Below the pieces are notes generated by a model. That model did no database searches. It was not told the origin of the DNA and was given only the letters and a program-made list of their open reading frames with translations. A stretch of 29,293 nucleotides of DNA, taken from positions 1 through 29,293 of the forward strand of contig LNEX01000323.1 of NCBI GenBank assembly GCA_001464165.1. Reading direction: 5' to 3'. The position numbers and the translations under genes were made by a program. Source of the stretch: a bacterium Ga0077546 (GTDB taxonomy: Bacteria; Cyanobacteriota; Vampirovibrionia; Obscuribacterales; Obscuribacteraceae). Shown in pieces: positions 1 through 7,393 of the stretch (position 1 is the first letter of the stretch; each line of letters opens with the position of its first letter).

Positions 1-649
1 CCAGCTGCAGACATTATTGTGGCCCAGGTTGATGCCGATAACCAGGCACAAGCAGTGCTAGACCAGGCGCAAGATGCTGTAGTTTCAGCCAATTCAACTG
101 CGCGCAATTTCTATGTAGTCTTTGATGGCTCCGGTTCAATGAGCGGCAGAGCACCAGGTGGTGACAAATTTAGAAACAAGTTAGCCGGTGCCAAATGGGC
201 TATGCATCAATTTGTAGAAGCTCTACCTGACGACGTCAACTTGGGCCTGTATGTCTTCGATGCCAAGCATAATGGTGAGGTGCTACCACTGGCAGCCAAT
301 AACAAAGCTGAGTTTCTAAAACTGGTGGATGCTGTGGATGACGGTGGAGGTACACCCCTTGGTGACTCTATTGAAAAAGCAGTGAACACCCTGAAAAAGC
401 AATCCGAAAAGCAGTTCGGTTATGGCGAATTTCGCTTGGTTGTAAGGGGTGAAAGCAGCACAGAAGAACAACTTCGCCATCTATACAGTCGGTTTTGGTA
501 TAGGCGAACGTCATGAACTGCGCAAATACTCGCGTTTCTATAAAGATGCAGTCAATGCTGACGAGTTAAAGGCAGCACTGACAGAAGCCGGTTCAGAACT
601 TGAGCTCTACGACCCCGACAGCTTCCCTGGCGAAGCAGGCGGCAAGTAG
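1..649 (+). pseudogene. VWA-domain protein, 5'-truncated by the window edge and internally disrupted
   Basis: The reading frame is open from base 1, so the GTG at 19 need not be the true start and the gene probably begins upstream. It encodes a von Willebrand factor A fold. The MIDAS metal motif DGSGS lies near 115-140, and the MIDAS Thr is in GGGTPLGDS near 346-366. The frame then reaches FRLVV (about 430-444) and runs into unrelated residues ending at 516. The rest of the domain, KAAQKNNFAIYTVGFGIG onward, continues in another frame from about 449 to the stop at 649. The strand that should carry the third MIDAS residue (the family's TDG) is missing at the junction. This therefore looks like a deletion of some 15-25 codons with frame loss, not a single-base slip. 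VWA proteins often act with AAA+ ATPases, and one lies downstream (7390). It is either a real pseudogene or an assembly error. The domain call is firm; the gene's integrity is not. Confidence 0.8.
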
Positions 650-681
650 CCTTTTAATCACTAAGACTAGAACCTTTTATT

Positions 682-2232
682 ATGAATCAAAATCGAACAG
701 TAATAGCCGCCCTGCTCATTGTGGTGGTTGGTTTTCTTTGTGTGGGAGGCTTCAAACTTTGGCTAATGTATGAAGAAAGTTCAGGCAAAACAGAAGCCAG
801 TGAAGCTAAGGTAGAAAGTACCTTAAGAGTATGTGGCGACGGTTATCTAGGCTACTTTTTCGTCGACTCACCCGAGATGAAACTCCAAGCAGCCCGTCGT
901 GGACTAGGAGTGCAATTTGTCGTTGACAATGGTAACTACGCTGATCGTCTGCAGAAGTTTGCTAGCGGTCAGTGCGACGCTATTGTGCTGCCAATCAACA
1001 GCTACGTACAGCATGGCCTGCCCCACAAGTATCCTGGTGTAATAGTTGGCGCCGTCGCCGAGAGCAAAGGAGCTGATGCCATCGTTGGCTTCAGCGACAA
1101 ATTGCCCACCGGTAAACTAGCCGACCTCAATGATGCTTCGCTACAAATCGTCTATGGCAAAGAAAGCCCTTCAAGTTTTCTCATTGACCTAACCATGGTT
1201 GATTTCGACCTCTTCAACCTGCAACGCTCAAACACCTGGCGTCAAGAAGTTGATGGTTCAACAGCCGTTTTAGAACGGGCGAAGAATCACCAAGGTGATG
1301 TCTTTGTCATGTGGGAGCCCGATGTCTCTAAAGCTCTACGCGACGTTCCCGGCCTCAAACGAATTTGGGGCTCAGAAGGATTTAGCGGCTATATCATGGA
1401 TGTATTTGTCTTCAGACGCGAAATAGTCAACAACAAAGCAGACCAGGTGATTACCTTTCTGGATGCTTACTTCTCGACAATGCGTGCCTACAGCAATGAT
1501 CGCCCTCGCATGATTAGCGATATGAAAGTAAGTACTGGTATGAGCCAGGAAGAAGTAGAAGCAATGCTCAAACTAATTGACTGGCATGACGTCTACCAAA
1601 ACGCTAGCACTGATCTTGGCATTAGTACCACAGTTGGTGCGCAAAATACTGACGGCCTGGCCAACTCAATAGCCAGAATTACCCAAGTACTGGTCAAAAC
1701 GGGAAAACTGAAGAGTGACCCACTGAGCGATCCTTATAGCATCATAAACACCACAGCCATGAAAGCAGTGGTGAATAAAATGGCCAGCCCCAATCAAGCC
1801 AACGCAGTTAAACATGAATTCAGTCAGCTGCCAGATCAAGATTGGGACAAGCTCGAACAAATCGGCATGATGAAAGTTGAGAAAATCAAATTTCAACAAG
1901 GCACCTCCGAGCTAGACCAAGCCGGTAAAGATCAAATTGATCAAATTGCCGCCCTTTTGACCAGCAACTATCCAGACCATCGGGTTGTAGTCAAAGGCCA
2001 CACTGGACCAGGCAGCGACGAAGACGCCAATATCACTCTCTCAAAAGAACGGGCTGAAACTGTCGTACAAAGATTGATTGGCACCCATGGTCAATCAGAA
2101 AACCGCTTCCGCGCCATCGGTGTTGGCTCAGCCGAACCACCAACAAAGCGACCAGGACAAAACGAAAGAGACTATCGCTATAACCTCCCTCGTGTGGAGT
2201 TCATTTTATACAAGGACCACGGGTCCTTATGA
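682..2232 (+). CDS. Membrane-anchored solute-binding protein fused to OmpA C-terminal domain
   Basis: The protein has 516 aa. Residues about 7-30 form one hydrophobic segment (uncleaved anchor or signal anchor). Residues about 45-340 resemble a type-2 periplasmic solute-binding fold of the NMT1/PstS-like class, with an N-terminal LRVCGDGYLGYF strand and a VMWEPD motif in the second lobe. Residues about 395-512 are an OmpA/MotB peptidoglycan-binding domain containing KFQQGTSELDQAG, VVVKGHTG and LSKERAETVVQRL. In OmpA the HTD aspartate and a conserved arginine bind diaminopimelate. Here the arginine (KERAE) is kept but the aspartate position reads GHTG. It probably sits in the periplasm, tethered to membrane and cell wall, presenting or sensing a ligand. 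It follows the VWA gene by 32 bp and precedes the coiled-coil gene by 24 bp. The ligand is unknown. Confidence 0.82.
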   Translation: MNQNRTVIAALLIVVVGFLCVGGFKLWLMYEESSGKTEASEAKVESTLRVCGDGYLGYFFVDSPEMKLQAARRGLGVQFVVDNGNYADRLQKFASGQCDAIVLPINSYVQHGLPHKYPGVIVGAVAESKGADAIVGFSDKLPTGKLADLNDASLQIVYGKESPSSFLIDLTMVDFDLFNLQRSNTWRQEVDGSTAVLERAKNHQGDVFVMWEPDVSKALRDVPGLKRIWGSEGFSGYIMDVFVFRREIVNNKADQVITFLDAYFSTMRAYSNDRPRMISDMKVSTGMSQEEVEAMLKLIDWHDVYQNASTDLGISTTVGAQNTDGLANSIARITQVLVKTGKLKSDPLSDPYSIINTTAMKAVVNKMASPNQANAVKHEFSQLPDQDWDKLEQIGMMKVEKIKFQQGTSELDQAGKDQIDQIAALLTSNYPDHRVVVKGHTGPGSDEDANITLSKERAETVVQRLIGTHGQSENRFRAIGVGSAEPPTKRPGQNERDYRYNLPRVEFILYKDHGSL

Positions 2233-2256
2233 CATTAGTGAACAGAGGAGAATCAT

Positions 2257-3192
2257 ATGTTCAACTTTTTTACCCATGCGCGCGCCGACCCGGTCAGCGA
2301 GAAACCTGACCTGGACGATTTCAATAGCGGCAAAGTAGCCCGAGCAGTACAACTTGAATGTCTCACTCACATTGCCACCATAATCCCCTTTGCGGTCTCT
2401 TTGGTGGCACTTTTTTGGACCTTCCTAATTGCTGCTTCTATGGGCTCCGTCGCACTTTTCTTTGCTGGCATTTTTACTGGCACTAGTGCCTACATCTGGA
2501 ACTACTTTGTCAACGGTGAAAATAGAGTCAATGCCCACTATGCCAAGCTAATGGCAGAAAGGCGCAGCTTGAAAATAACCGAGTTTCAAGACTTCATCCG
2601 CAACAGCGAGGCCGATAATTTCAATCGCGGCGCAGACGAAGGCAGAGAATTGCTCAAAGTCTTCAATGAATTAATGACCTATATTGCCAAAAGCAAACGG
2701 GCCACTGCATTGAATGGCTTTCGCTTCCGTGCTGAAGCAGCATTTGAGCAAGGTTGCAGCGTACTGGAGCATGCCTACGAAGTTTTCAAAGCACTGCACA
2801 CAGTCGATGTCAAAACCATCCAAGCAGCAGTAACTGCACTGGAAGAAGAACTGAACGGCCTAAACGACGAAGACGATAAAGCCATGCAAAATCGTCAAAT
2901 TGAGGCTCACAAAAAACAGCTAGATTTTTACCACAAGAAAGAAAAACAGCTAAAGGAGCTGCTCACTCTAGTGGATGAAATCGAAGCGGCCTTACAAACC
3001 ACTTATCTCGGCTTACTAGAACTAGGCAGTGAAGACCCTCTCGCTTTTCTCAGCGAAGATGGAGACGCTGCCAGACAACTAGTATCAGCCTTCGAAGCGG
3101 CACAACGGGTCGAAGCAAGACTGCGGGGCAAAGACGAAAACTCTGCTACCGCCAATGAAGAAATGCAGAAGTATATAGCAGCAGCTGAATAG
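2257..3192 (+). CDS. Two-TM coiled-coil protein of unknown function
   Basis: The protein has 311 aa and starts at an ATG with a strong AGAGGAG ribosome site. Residues 1-35 are polar. Two adjacent hydrophobic helices (about 38-60 and 62-84) form a hairpin, leaving both ends on the same side, most likely the cytoplasm. Residues 85-311 are charged and helical with heptad-like runs (ALEEELNGLNDEDDKAM, KKQLDFYHKKEKQLKELL), typical of long coiled coils. I do not recognise the family. The layout resembles XpaC-type proteins of TelA/VWA clusters, but the C-terminal XpaC features are not visible. It sits between the OmpA fusion and a PspA-like gene, which suggests a membrane scaffold in the same assembly. 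That role is inferred only from context. Confidence 0.75.
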   Translation: MFNFFTHARADPVSEKPDLDDFNSGKVARAVQLECLTHIATIIPFAVSLVALFWTFLIAASMGSVALFFAGIFTGTSAYIWNYFVNGENRVNAHYAKLMAERRSLKITEFQDFIRNSEADNFNRGADEGRELLKVFNELMTYIAKSKRATALNGFRFRAEAAFEQGCSVLEHAYEVFKALHTVDVKTIQAAVTALEEELNGLNDEDDKAMQNRQIEAHKKQLDFYHKKEKQLKELLTLVDEIEAALQTTYLGLLELGSEDPLAFLSEDGDAARQLVSAFEAAQRVEARLRGKDENSATANEEMQKYIAAAE

Positions 3193-3263
3193 CACTCTAT
3201 TGCCTTCTGTTTGATTAAAAAACACCTTCCATCAATCATTCAATCACAAACCTAGGACACATC

Positions 3264-4067
3264 ATGAACATTTTCGCAGCAATTTGGCGCTTCATTACTT
3301 TTCAAAACCTGCGCCAAGGCGCAAAAGTGCAGAACGCCGGCGACGCGGTATTTACCAAAGACGCAGCAGGCCGTGCCGCCGCCTTCGACATCGAACGCGA
3401 TCGCCTTGTGACCGACTACAACGAGTTTCTAGCAGCACTAAGCGAAGCCGAACTGGCTGTAGAACAAAAAACCGGCCGCCTCGAAACCATGAAAAAGCAA
3501 CGTCAAGAAGCGCAGAAAGCTCTTGACGGTGCCGTCAATGTTTACACCCAGGCCAAAGCGGATAACGATACTGAGAAAGCGGAAAAAGCTCAAAATGCTG
3601 GCAAGGAATATCAAGCCAAAGTAAAACGTCTGGAAGAACAAGAAGCAGCCTTGCAATCAGAAATTGAAGCACAACAAGCCAGCTTCAAAAATCTGGAACG
3701 TCAGCTGGCCAAAATGAAAGAACGGATTGCCAGTCTGCCTGCTGATAAAGCTGACTCGATTGCAAACTATGTTAGCAACCAAGCCTTCATCAAAGCACAA
3801 GAACGTCTGGACGGCATCCTTACTCGTGCCCAAGAAAGCCCACTGGATGCAGTGCTGAAAGCCGACCAAGAACTGGCTGCAAAAGCAAAAGTGGTAGGCA
3901 AATTAGCTGGCCAAGACAAAGCGTTAGAGCACGACGAATATCTCAAAGCAGCAGAAGGTGAAAGTGCTGACCAAGACTTCGCCGCTCTTGTGCAGGCCAA
4001 ACAAGCCGAAAAGGCAAGCGCTACTGGCAGCACGCAAGTGGTGACAGAAGAGCGTCCCAAAATCTAA
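3264..4067 (+). CDS. PspA/IM30-like coiled-coil protein
   Basis: The protein has 267 aa and its ATG follows AGGA at good spacing. The N-terminus (MNIFAAIWRFITFQNLRQG) is a short amphipathic helix like the membrane-binding helix of PspA/Vipp1. Residues about 35-165 form a long alpha-hairpin coiled coil rich in Glu, Lys, Gln and Ala (LEEQEAALQSEIEAQQASF). A second helical part follows (ERLDGILTRAQESPL) with a Glu/Ala-rich tail. Length and layout fit the PspA/IM30 (bacterial ESCRT-III-like) superfamily, which assembles on the inner face of stressed membranes. The call rests on architecture, not on a diagnostic signature. It lies 71 bp after the two-TM coiled-coil gene and ahead of the ABC importer, so it may couple transport to membrane integrity. 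Confidence 0.6.
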   Translation: MNIFAAIWRFITFQNLRQGAKVQNAGDAVFTKDAAGRAAAFDIERDRLVTDYNEFLAALSEAELAVEQKTGRLETMKKQRQEAQKALDGAVNVYTQAKADNDTEKAEKAQNAGKEYQAKVKRLEEQEAALQSEIEAQQASFKNLERQLAKMKERIASLPADKADSIANYVSNQAFIKAQERLDGILTRAQESPLDAVLKADQELAAKAKVVGKLAGQDKALEHDEYLKAAEGESADQDFAALVQAKQAEKASATGSTQVVTEERPKI

Positions 4068-4104
4068 ATAGCCTCAAGCACTTAGAACACAGCAATTTGC
4101 ACCA

Positions 4105-4128
4105 ACGGCTGGGGCGAGCTCCAGCCGT
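4105..4128 (+). other. 8-bp perfect hairpin ahead of the binding-protein gene
   Basis: ACGGCTGG (4105-4112) pairs perfectly with CCAGCCGT (4121-4128) across an 8-nt loop. No T-run follows, so it is a poor intrinsic terminator. It is more likely a 5' stabiliser or processing hairpin for the highly needed binding-protein mRNA. It lies 31 bp before the ATG at 4160. Confidence 0.5.
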
Positions 4129-4159
4129 AACCTCGACAAAATCAACTCAGGAATCACAA

Positions 4160-5275
4160 ATGAAAAGCATCGTAAAAAACAAACTGGCTCTAACAATCAC
4201 TGCTGTTCTGGCTCTTTCATCAATGGCTTACACAAGTACAGCCAGTGCCGATGATACTCAAGTTACAGCGAAACAGTGTACTGAGCGTAAACAGTTCACT
4301 CTGGCAGTTTCAATCTACACGGGTTGGATGCCTTGGTACTACGCGCAAGAGCAAGGCCTGTTGAAAAAATGGGGTGATGCTTATTGTATGGACATCAAAT
4401 TAGAGCCCATGGACTACGGCCCTAGCATCGATACTTATATTGCCAGCAAAGCACAAGCTTTGGTTGTTACCAATATCGACTTACTGACTGCCTCAGCCAC
4501 AGTTGGCAAAGAAAGCACAGTGATTGGTGTTGGTGACTTCTCCAATGGCAACGATAAAATGTTGACCAGAGGTCTGGCCTTGAACAAAATCAAAGGCCAA
4601 AACATCTATCTGCTGGACAAATCAGTTTCGCTCTATTTGGCCTGTCGTGCCCTAGAAAGTGTCAATCTTTCAGCTTCTGATGTCGCCATCGTCAATACAT
4701 CAGACCGCGACATTCAACAAAATTTCATTGCTGACAAATCGCAAAAAGTAGTGGTGACATGGAATCCAATGGCAATGGGTCTGGCCAGCACACGCGGCAT
4801 CAAAACCGTTTTCGACTCCAGTCAAATTCCTGGCGAAGTACAAGACTTGCTGGTGGTTGATACTAAAACAATCAAAGCCAATCCTGACTTTGGTCGCGCC
4901 TTAACTGGCATCTGGTATGAAGTAACTGGCACTATGACCAACCGCGGTAAGGCAGCCAACGAAGCCATTGCTGACATGGCCAGACTATCTGAAGTTTCGC
5001 CAACCGAGTTCAATGGTCAGCTCAAAACCACAGCGATGTTCTACACCCCCGATGCCGCCATTACATTCGCGGCATCAAAAGAATTGCAAGAAAAGAACGC
5101 TAAGGTTCGCCAGGTCACCTTTAGCTGCGGCATGATGGATGAAAAAATTACATCAGTCGACACAGTTGGAATTGAATACCCTGACGGTACAGTTCAAGGT
5201 AACGCAAACAACACGTTGATTCACTACACGGTCGATTTCATGCAAGAAGCAAAAGACGGCAAGCTGAAACGTTAA
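4160..5275 (+). CDS. ABC importer periplasmic binding protein, urea/guanidine carboxylase-region type
   Basis: The start is set at 4160, where a Sec signal peptide begins: KNK, then a hydrophobic core, then TASA before DDTQ, likely cleaved near residue 30. The open frame upstream to 4097 is not needed. The 371-aa protein has SIYTGWMPWYYA, GVGDFSNGND, NTSDRDI, WNPMA and VFDSSQIPGE. These are hallmarks, as I recall them, of the binding proteins encoded beside urea carboxylases (TIGR03427-like). Many such carboxylases are now known to act on guanidine. The substrate is therefore probably a small urea- or guanidine-like compound, but no carboxylase gene is in this window. The next two genes supply the permease and ATPase. 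A terminator directly downstream (5308) should make this gene the most abundant product of the transporter set. Confidence 0.85.
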   Translation: MKSIVKNKLALTITAVLALSSMAYTSTASADDTQVTAKQCTERKQFTLAVSIYTGWMPWYYAQEQGLLKKWGDAYCMDIKLEPMDYGPSIDTYIASKAQALVVTNIDLLTASATVGKESTVIGVGDFSNGNDKMLTRGLALNKIKGQNIYLLDKSVSLYLACRALESVNLSASDVAIVNTSDRDIQQNFIADKSQKVVVTWNPMAMGLASTRGIKTVFDSSQIPGEVQDLLVVDTKTIKANPDFGRALTGIWYEVTGTMTNRGKAANEAIADMARLSEVSPTEFNGQLKTTAMFYTPDAAITFAASKELQEKNAKVRQVTFSCGMMDEKITSVDTVGIEYPDGTVQGNANNTLIHYTVDFMQEAKDGKLKR

Positions 5276-5307
5276 GGCTTCACTGTAACTAAGAACTAGA
5301 AGTAAAT

Positions 5308-5354
5308 GAGAGGTCAAAGCTGAACATCAATCAGCCTAGGCCTCTCGACTTTTT
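5308..5354 (+). terminator. Intrinsic terminator between binding-protein and permease genes
   Basis: GAGAGG (5308-5313) pairs with CCTCTC (5341-5346), with an inner GCTGA/TCAGC stem (5319-5323 with 5331-5335). Then comes GAC and five Ts (5350-5354). It sits 32 bp after the stop codon. Being inside the transporter operon, it probably allows partial read-through, so that binding protein exceeds permease. Confidence 0.75.
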
Positions 5355-5371
5355 ATCTCTAATTCTATTGT

Positions 5372-5412
5372 GCCTTTAAAGGCCTTACACGACACAACCA
5401 GTGCATCTGGTT
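5372..5412. promoter_or_regulatory. Palindrome and small hairpin ahead of the permease gene
   Basis: GCCTTTAAAGGC (5372-5383) is a perfect 12-bp palindrome suited to a dimeric regulator. Thirteen bp later AACCAG (5396-5401) pairs with CTGGTT (5407-5412). Both lie in the 90-bp gap between the internal terminator and the permease start, where a secondary promoter or operator would sit. No clear -35/-10 pair was found. Confidence 0.35.
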
Positions 5413-5444
5413 AGACCTCTTTCAACCAAATTTATGGAACCTCT

Positions 5445-6278
5445 ATGGCAACTGTTTTTCGCTCCGATTCAAAAATTTCACAGCAGACCAAGTGGATACT
5501 TGGGCTGCTGCCATTTGTCTTACTAATCGCCGCCTGGCTCTGGGGCGCCCACTATCTGCGCTATATGGAGACCAACTTTCCTGACATCGAAGTAGCTGCT
5601 TCTAAACTAATGCCGCTACCAGGCGAAATGTTTGACGGCCTGCTACGTTCGGCCACGCCAGATCGCAATCACGAAGTGCGTTTGGTATTAGATGCCGTAG
5701 CCTCGATGCAACGCTTTGGCATTGGTCTAGCCATAGTTTCTCTTGGTGTAATCGTAGGGCTGTACATGGGCACTTTCCCCATCGCTGAAGCTCTGCTTTA
5801 CCGCTTCTTTGTCTTCGCCGACAAGGTGCCACCACTGCTGCTCTTACCTGTACTGGTAATTGTCTTAGGCGTGGGCGAAGAATCAAAAACAGCTTTGATA
5901 GTGCTCGGTGTAATGCCTGGTTTGATTTTAGAGGCGCACGCCCGCATCAAAGAAATTCCTCACGAGCAGATATTCAAGGCCCAGACACTTGGTGCCTCAG
6001 AAAGTGAAATTGCCTGGCGCATTCTCTTTCCCCAAATCTTACCGAAAATGATTGGTGCCCTGCGCTCGAACTTCAAGTCGGCCTGGGGCTATGTCATTGC
6101 TGGCGAGACTATTGCCGCTTTGCACGGCATTGGTTATCGCGTCTATTTACTCAAGCGCACAGCTTCTATGGATGTAATCGTTCCGTATGTGCTGCTCGCC
6201 ACACTATTTATGTTCCTGCTGGATTTTCTCTTCCAGTGGTTAGAGCGCCAATGCCCTGGTGAAGAAGGAGCCAAGTAA
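5445..6278 (+). CDS. ABC importer permease (TauC/SsuC-type)
   Basis: The protein has 277 aa. The first TM helix is at about residues 15-36, followed by the usual five-helix BPD_transp_1 core. The cytoplasmic EAA coupling loop reads KAQTLGASESEIAWRILFPQ then ILP (about residues 178-200), with the conserved Gly and the I-x-x-x-LP spacing. The family (TauC, SsuC and the urea-carboxylase-region permeases) forms homodimeric inner-membrane channels for small organic solutes. The stop codon overlaps the ATPase start by one base (TAATG at 6276-6280), so the two are translationally coupled. It works with the binding protein at 4160 and the ATPase at 6278. Confidence 0.92.
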   Translation: MATVFRSDSKISQQTKWILGLLPFVLLIAAWLWGAHYLRYMETNFPDIEVAASKLMPLPGEMFDGLLRSATPDRNHEVRLVLDAVASMQRFGIGLAIVSLGVIVGLYMGTFPIAEALLYRFFVFADKVPPLLLLPVLVIVLGVGEESKTALIVLGVMPGLILEAHARIKEIPHEQIFKAQTLGASESEIAWRILFPQILPKMIGALRSNFKSAWGYVIAGETIAALHGIGYRVYLLKRTASMDVIVPYVLLATLFMFLLDFLFQWLERQCPGEEGAK

Positions 6279-7393
6279 TGACTGACGTAGAACTGACAAC
6301 AGATGCAACTCCAGCAGCACCCTCTGACTACCTAATTGACGTTAAGTCAATCACAGTCAGCTACCCCAAAGACCATGGCCAACAGGTTATTCTCAACGAC
6401 ATTGACCTGCATGTCAGCGAAGGGGAATTTGTCACAGTGGTTGGTGCCTCAGGCTGTGGCAAATCAACCATGCTCGGCCTGATTCTTGGTTCAGCTAAAC
6501 CGACGTCGGGCACAGTAACGGTGGCCGGCAAGCAGGTTGAACGGGTAGACAGAGATAGAGGCATTGTCTATCAAACCTACACCCTATTCAAACATCTGAC
6601 AGTACTGGACAATATCGCTCTGGGCTTGATGTTAGAACAAACCACTGTCATCGAGAAGCTGCGTGTTTCGCCCTTGCTGCTGCTTGAGAGCATTTTTGAT
6701 TCACTATTTCTCCCTCTATTTTCTGCCATTACCAGGAGGGTCAAAGGTGTAGCGACAGAACAAGAGAAAGCTCTTGAGGAGCCGCTGGCCTTCTGTCGCG
6801 CACTCAACTGGTTGCACTATTTCAAAGTACGCAAAGAAGCAAGAAGAGCAGCAGGAGAACTCTTACTCGATATTGGCTTAACTGCTGCTGATGGCGACAA
6901 ATATCCTGGCGAATTATCTGGTGGCATGCGACAACGCGTCGCTATCGCTCAATCGGTGATCATGCGCCCGCAGATATTACTGATGGACGAACCCTTTGGA
7001 GCCCTGGATAGCAACCGTCGCAAGGTAATGCAAGACTTCATTCATGACCAGTGGAAGAAGTATGGTTTAACCATATTTTTCGTCACCCACGATCTGGAAG
7101 AAGCCGTAAAACTCGGTACGCGATTGATTTGTCTATCGCAATACTGGAGTGGGCCGAATGGAGAAGCAGCGGTGGGTGCCAAAATTGTGGTAGACCGCAA
7201 AGTAATGGGTGGCGACATCATGCCTACTACCTTTGCCAGACAAAAAGAATTCATAGATTTGGTAGACACCATCAACACAATGGGCTTATCCAAAGCCATT
7301 CTACCCATGGCCGACTTCGATCTCTCGCATCCCGATGCCGTCACTAACAGAAATAGCGATCACACAGCGACCGCCAACCAGGAGCAGTCATGA
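6278..7393 (+). CDS. ABC importer ATP-binding protein
   Basis: The protein has 371 aa and drives the importer. It carries Walker A GASGCGKST (residues 56-64), a Q-loop in VYQTYTLF, signature LSGGMRQ (213-219), Walker B ILLMDEP (233-239) with D-loop GALD, and the switch histidine in VTHDL. Between the Q-loop and the signature is an insertion of some 80 residues (about 110-195) absent from ordinary 250-aa TauB/SsuB proteins. It includes a hydrophobic stretch (LLLLESIFDSLFLPLFSAI). The C-terminus is about 90 residues longer than the minimal subunit. As far as I recall, ATPases of the urea-carboxylase-region transporters are also enlarged. The TGA stop overlaps the ATG of the AAA+ gene (ATGA at 7390-7393), so transporter and AAA+ protein are made together. 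Confidence 0.93.
   Translation: MTDVELTTDATPAAPSDYLIDVKSITVSYPKDHGQQVILNDIDLHVSEGEFVTVVGASGCGKSTMLGLILGSAKPTSGTVTVAGKQVERVDRDRGIVYQTYTLFKHLTVLDNIALGLMLEQTTVIEKLRVSPLLLLESIFDSLFLPLFSAITRRVKGVATEQEKALEEPLAFCRALNWLHYFKVRKEARRAAGELLLDIGLTAADGDKYPGELSGGMRQRVAIAQSVIMRPQILLMDEPFGALDSNRRKVMQDFIHDQWKKYGLTIFFVTHDLEEAVKLGTRLICLSQYWSGPNGEAAVGAKIVVDRKVMGGDIMPTTFARQKEFIDLVDTINTMGLSKAILPMADFDLSHPDAVTNRNSDHTATANQEQS

Noticed and set aside
2257..3192. Call of the two-TM protein as XpaC
   Set aside because: The two-TM plus coil layout fits, but the typical C-terminal XpaC segment is not visible and no TelA gene follows.
4105..4128. Guanidine riboswitch ahead of the importer
   Set aside because: Only one hairpin is present and its loop (GGCGAGCT) lacks the paired ACGR loops of guanidine-II; no guanidine-I or -III features were seen.
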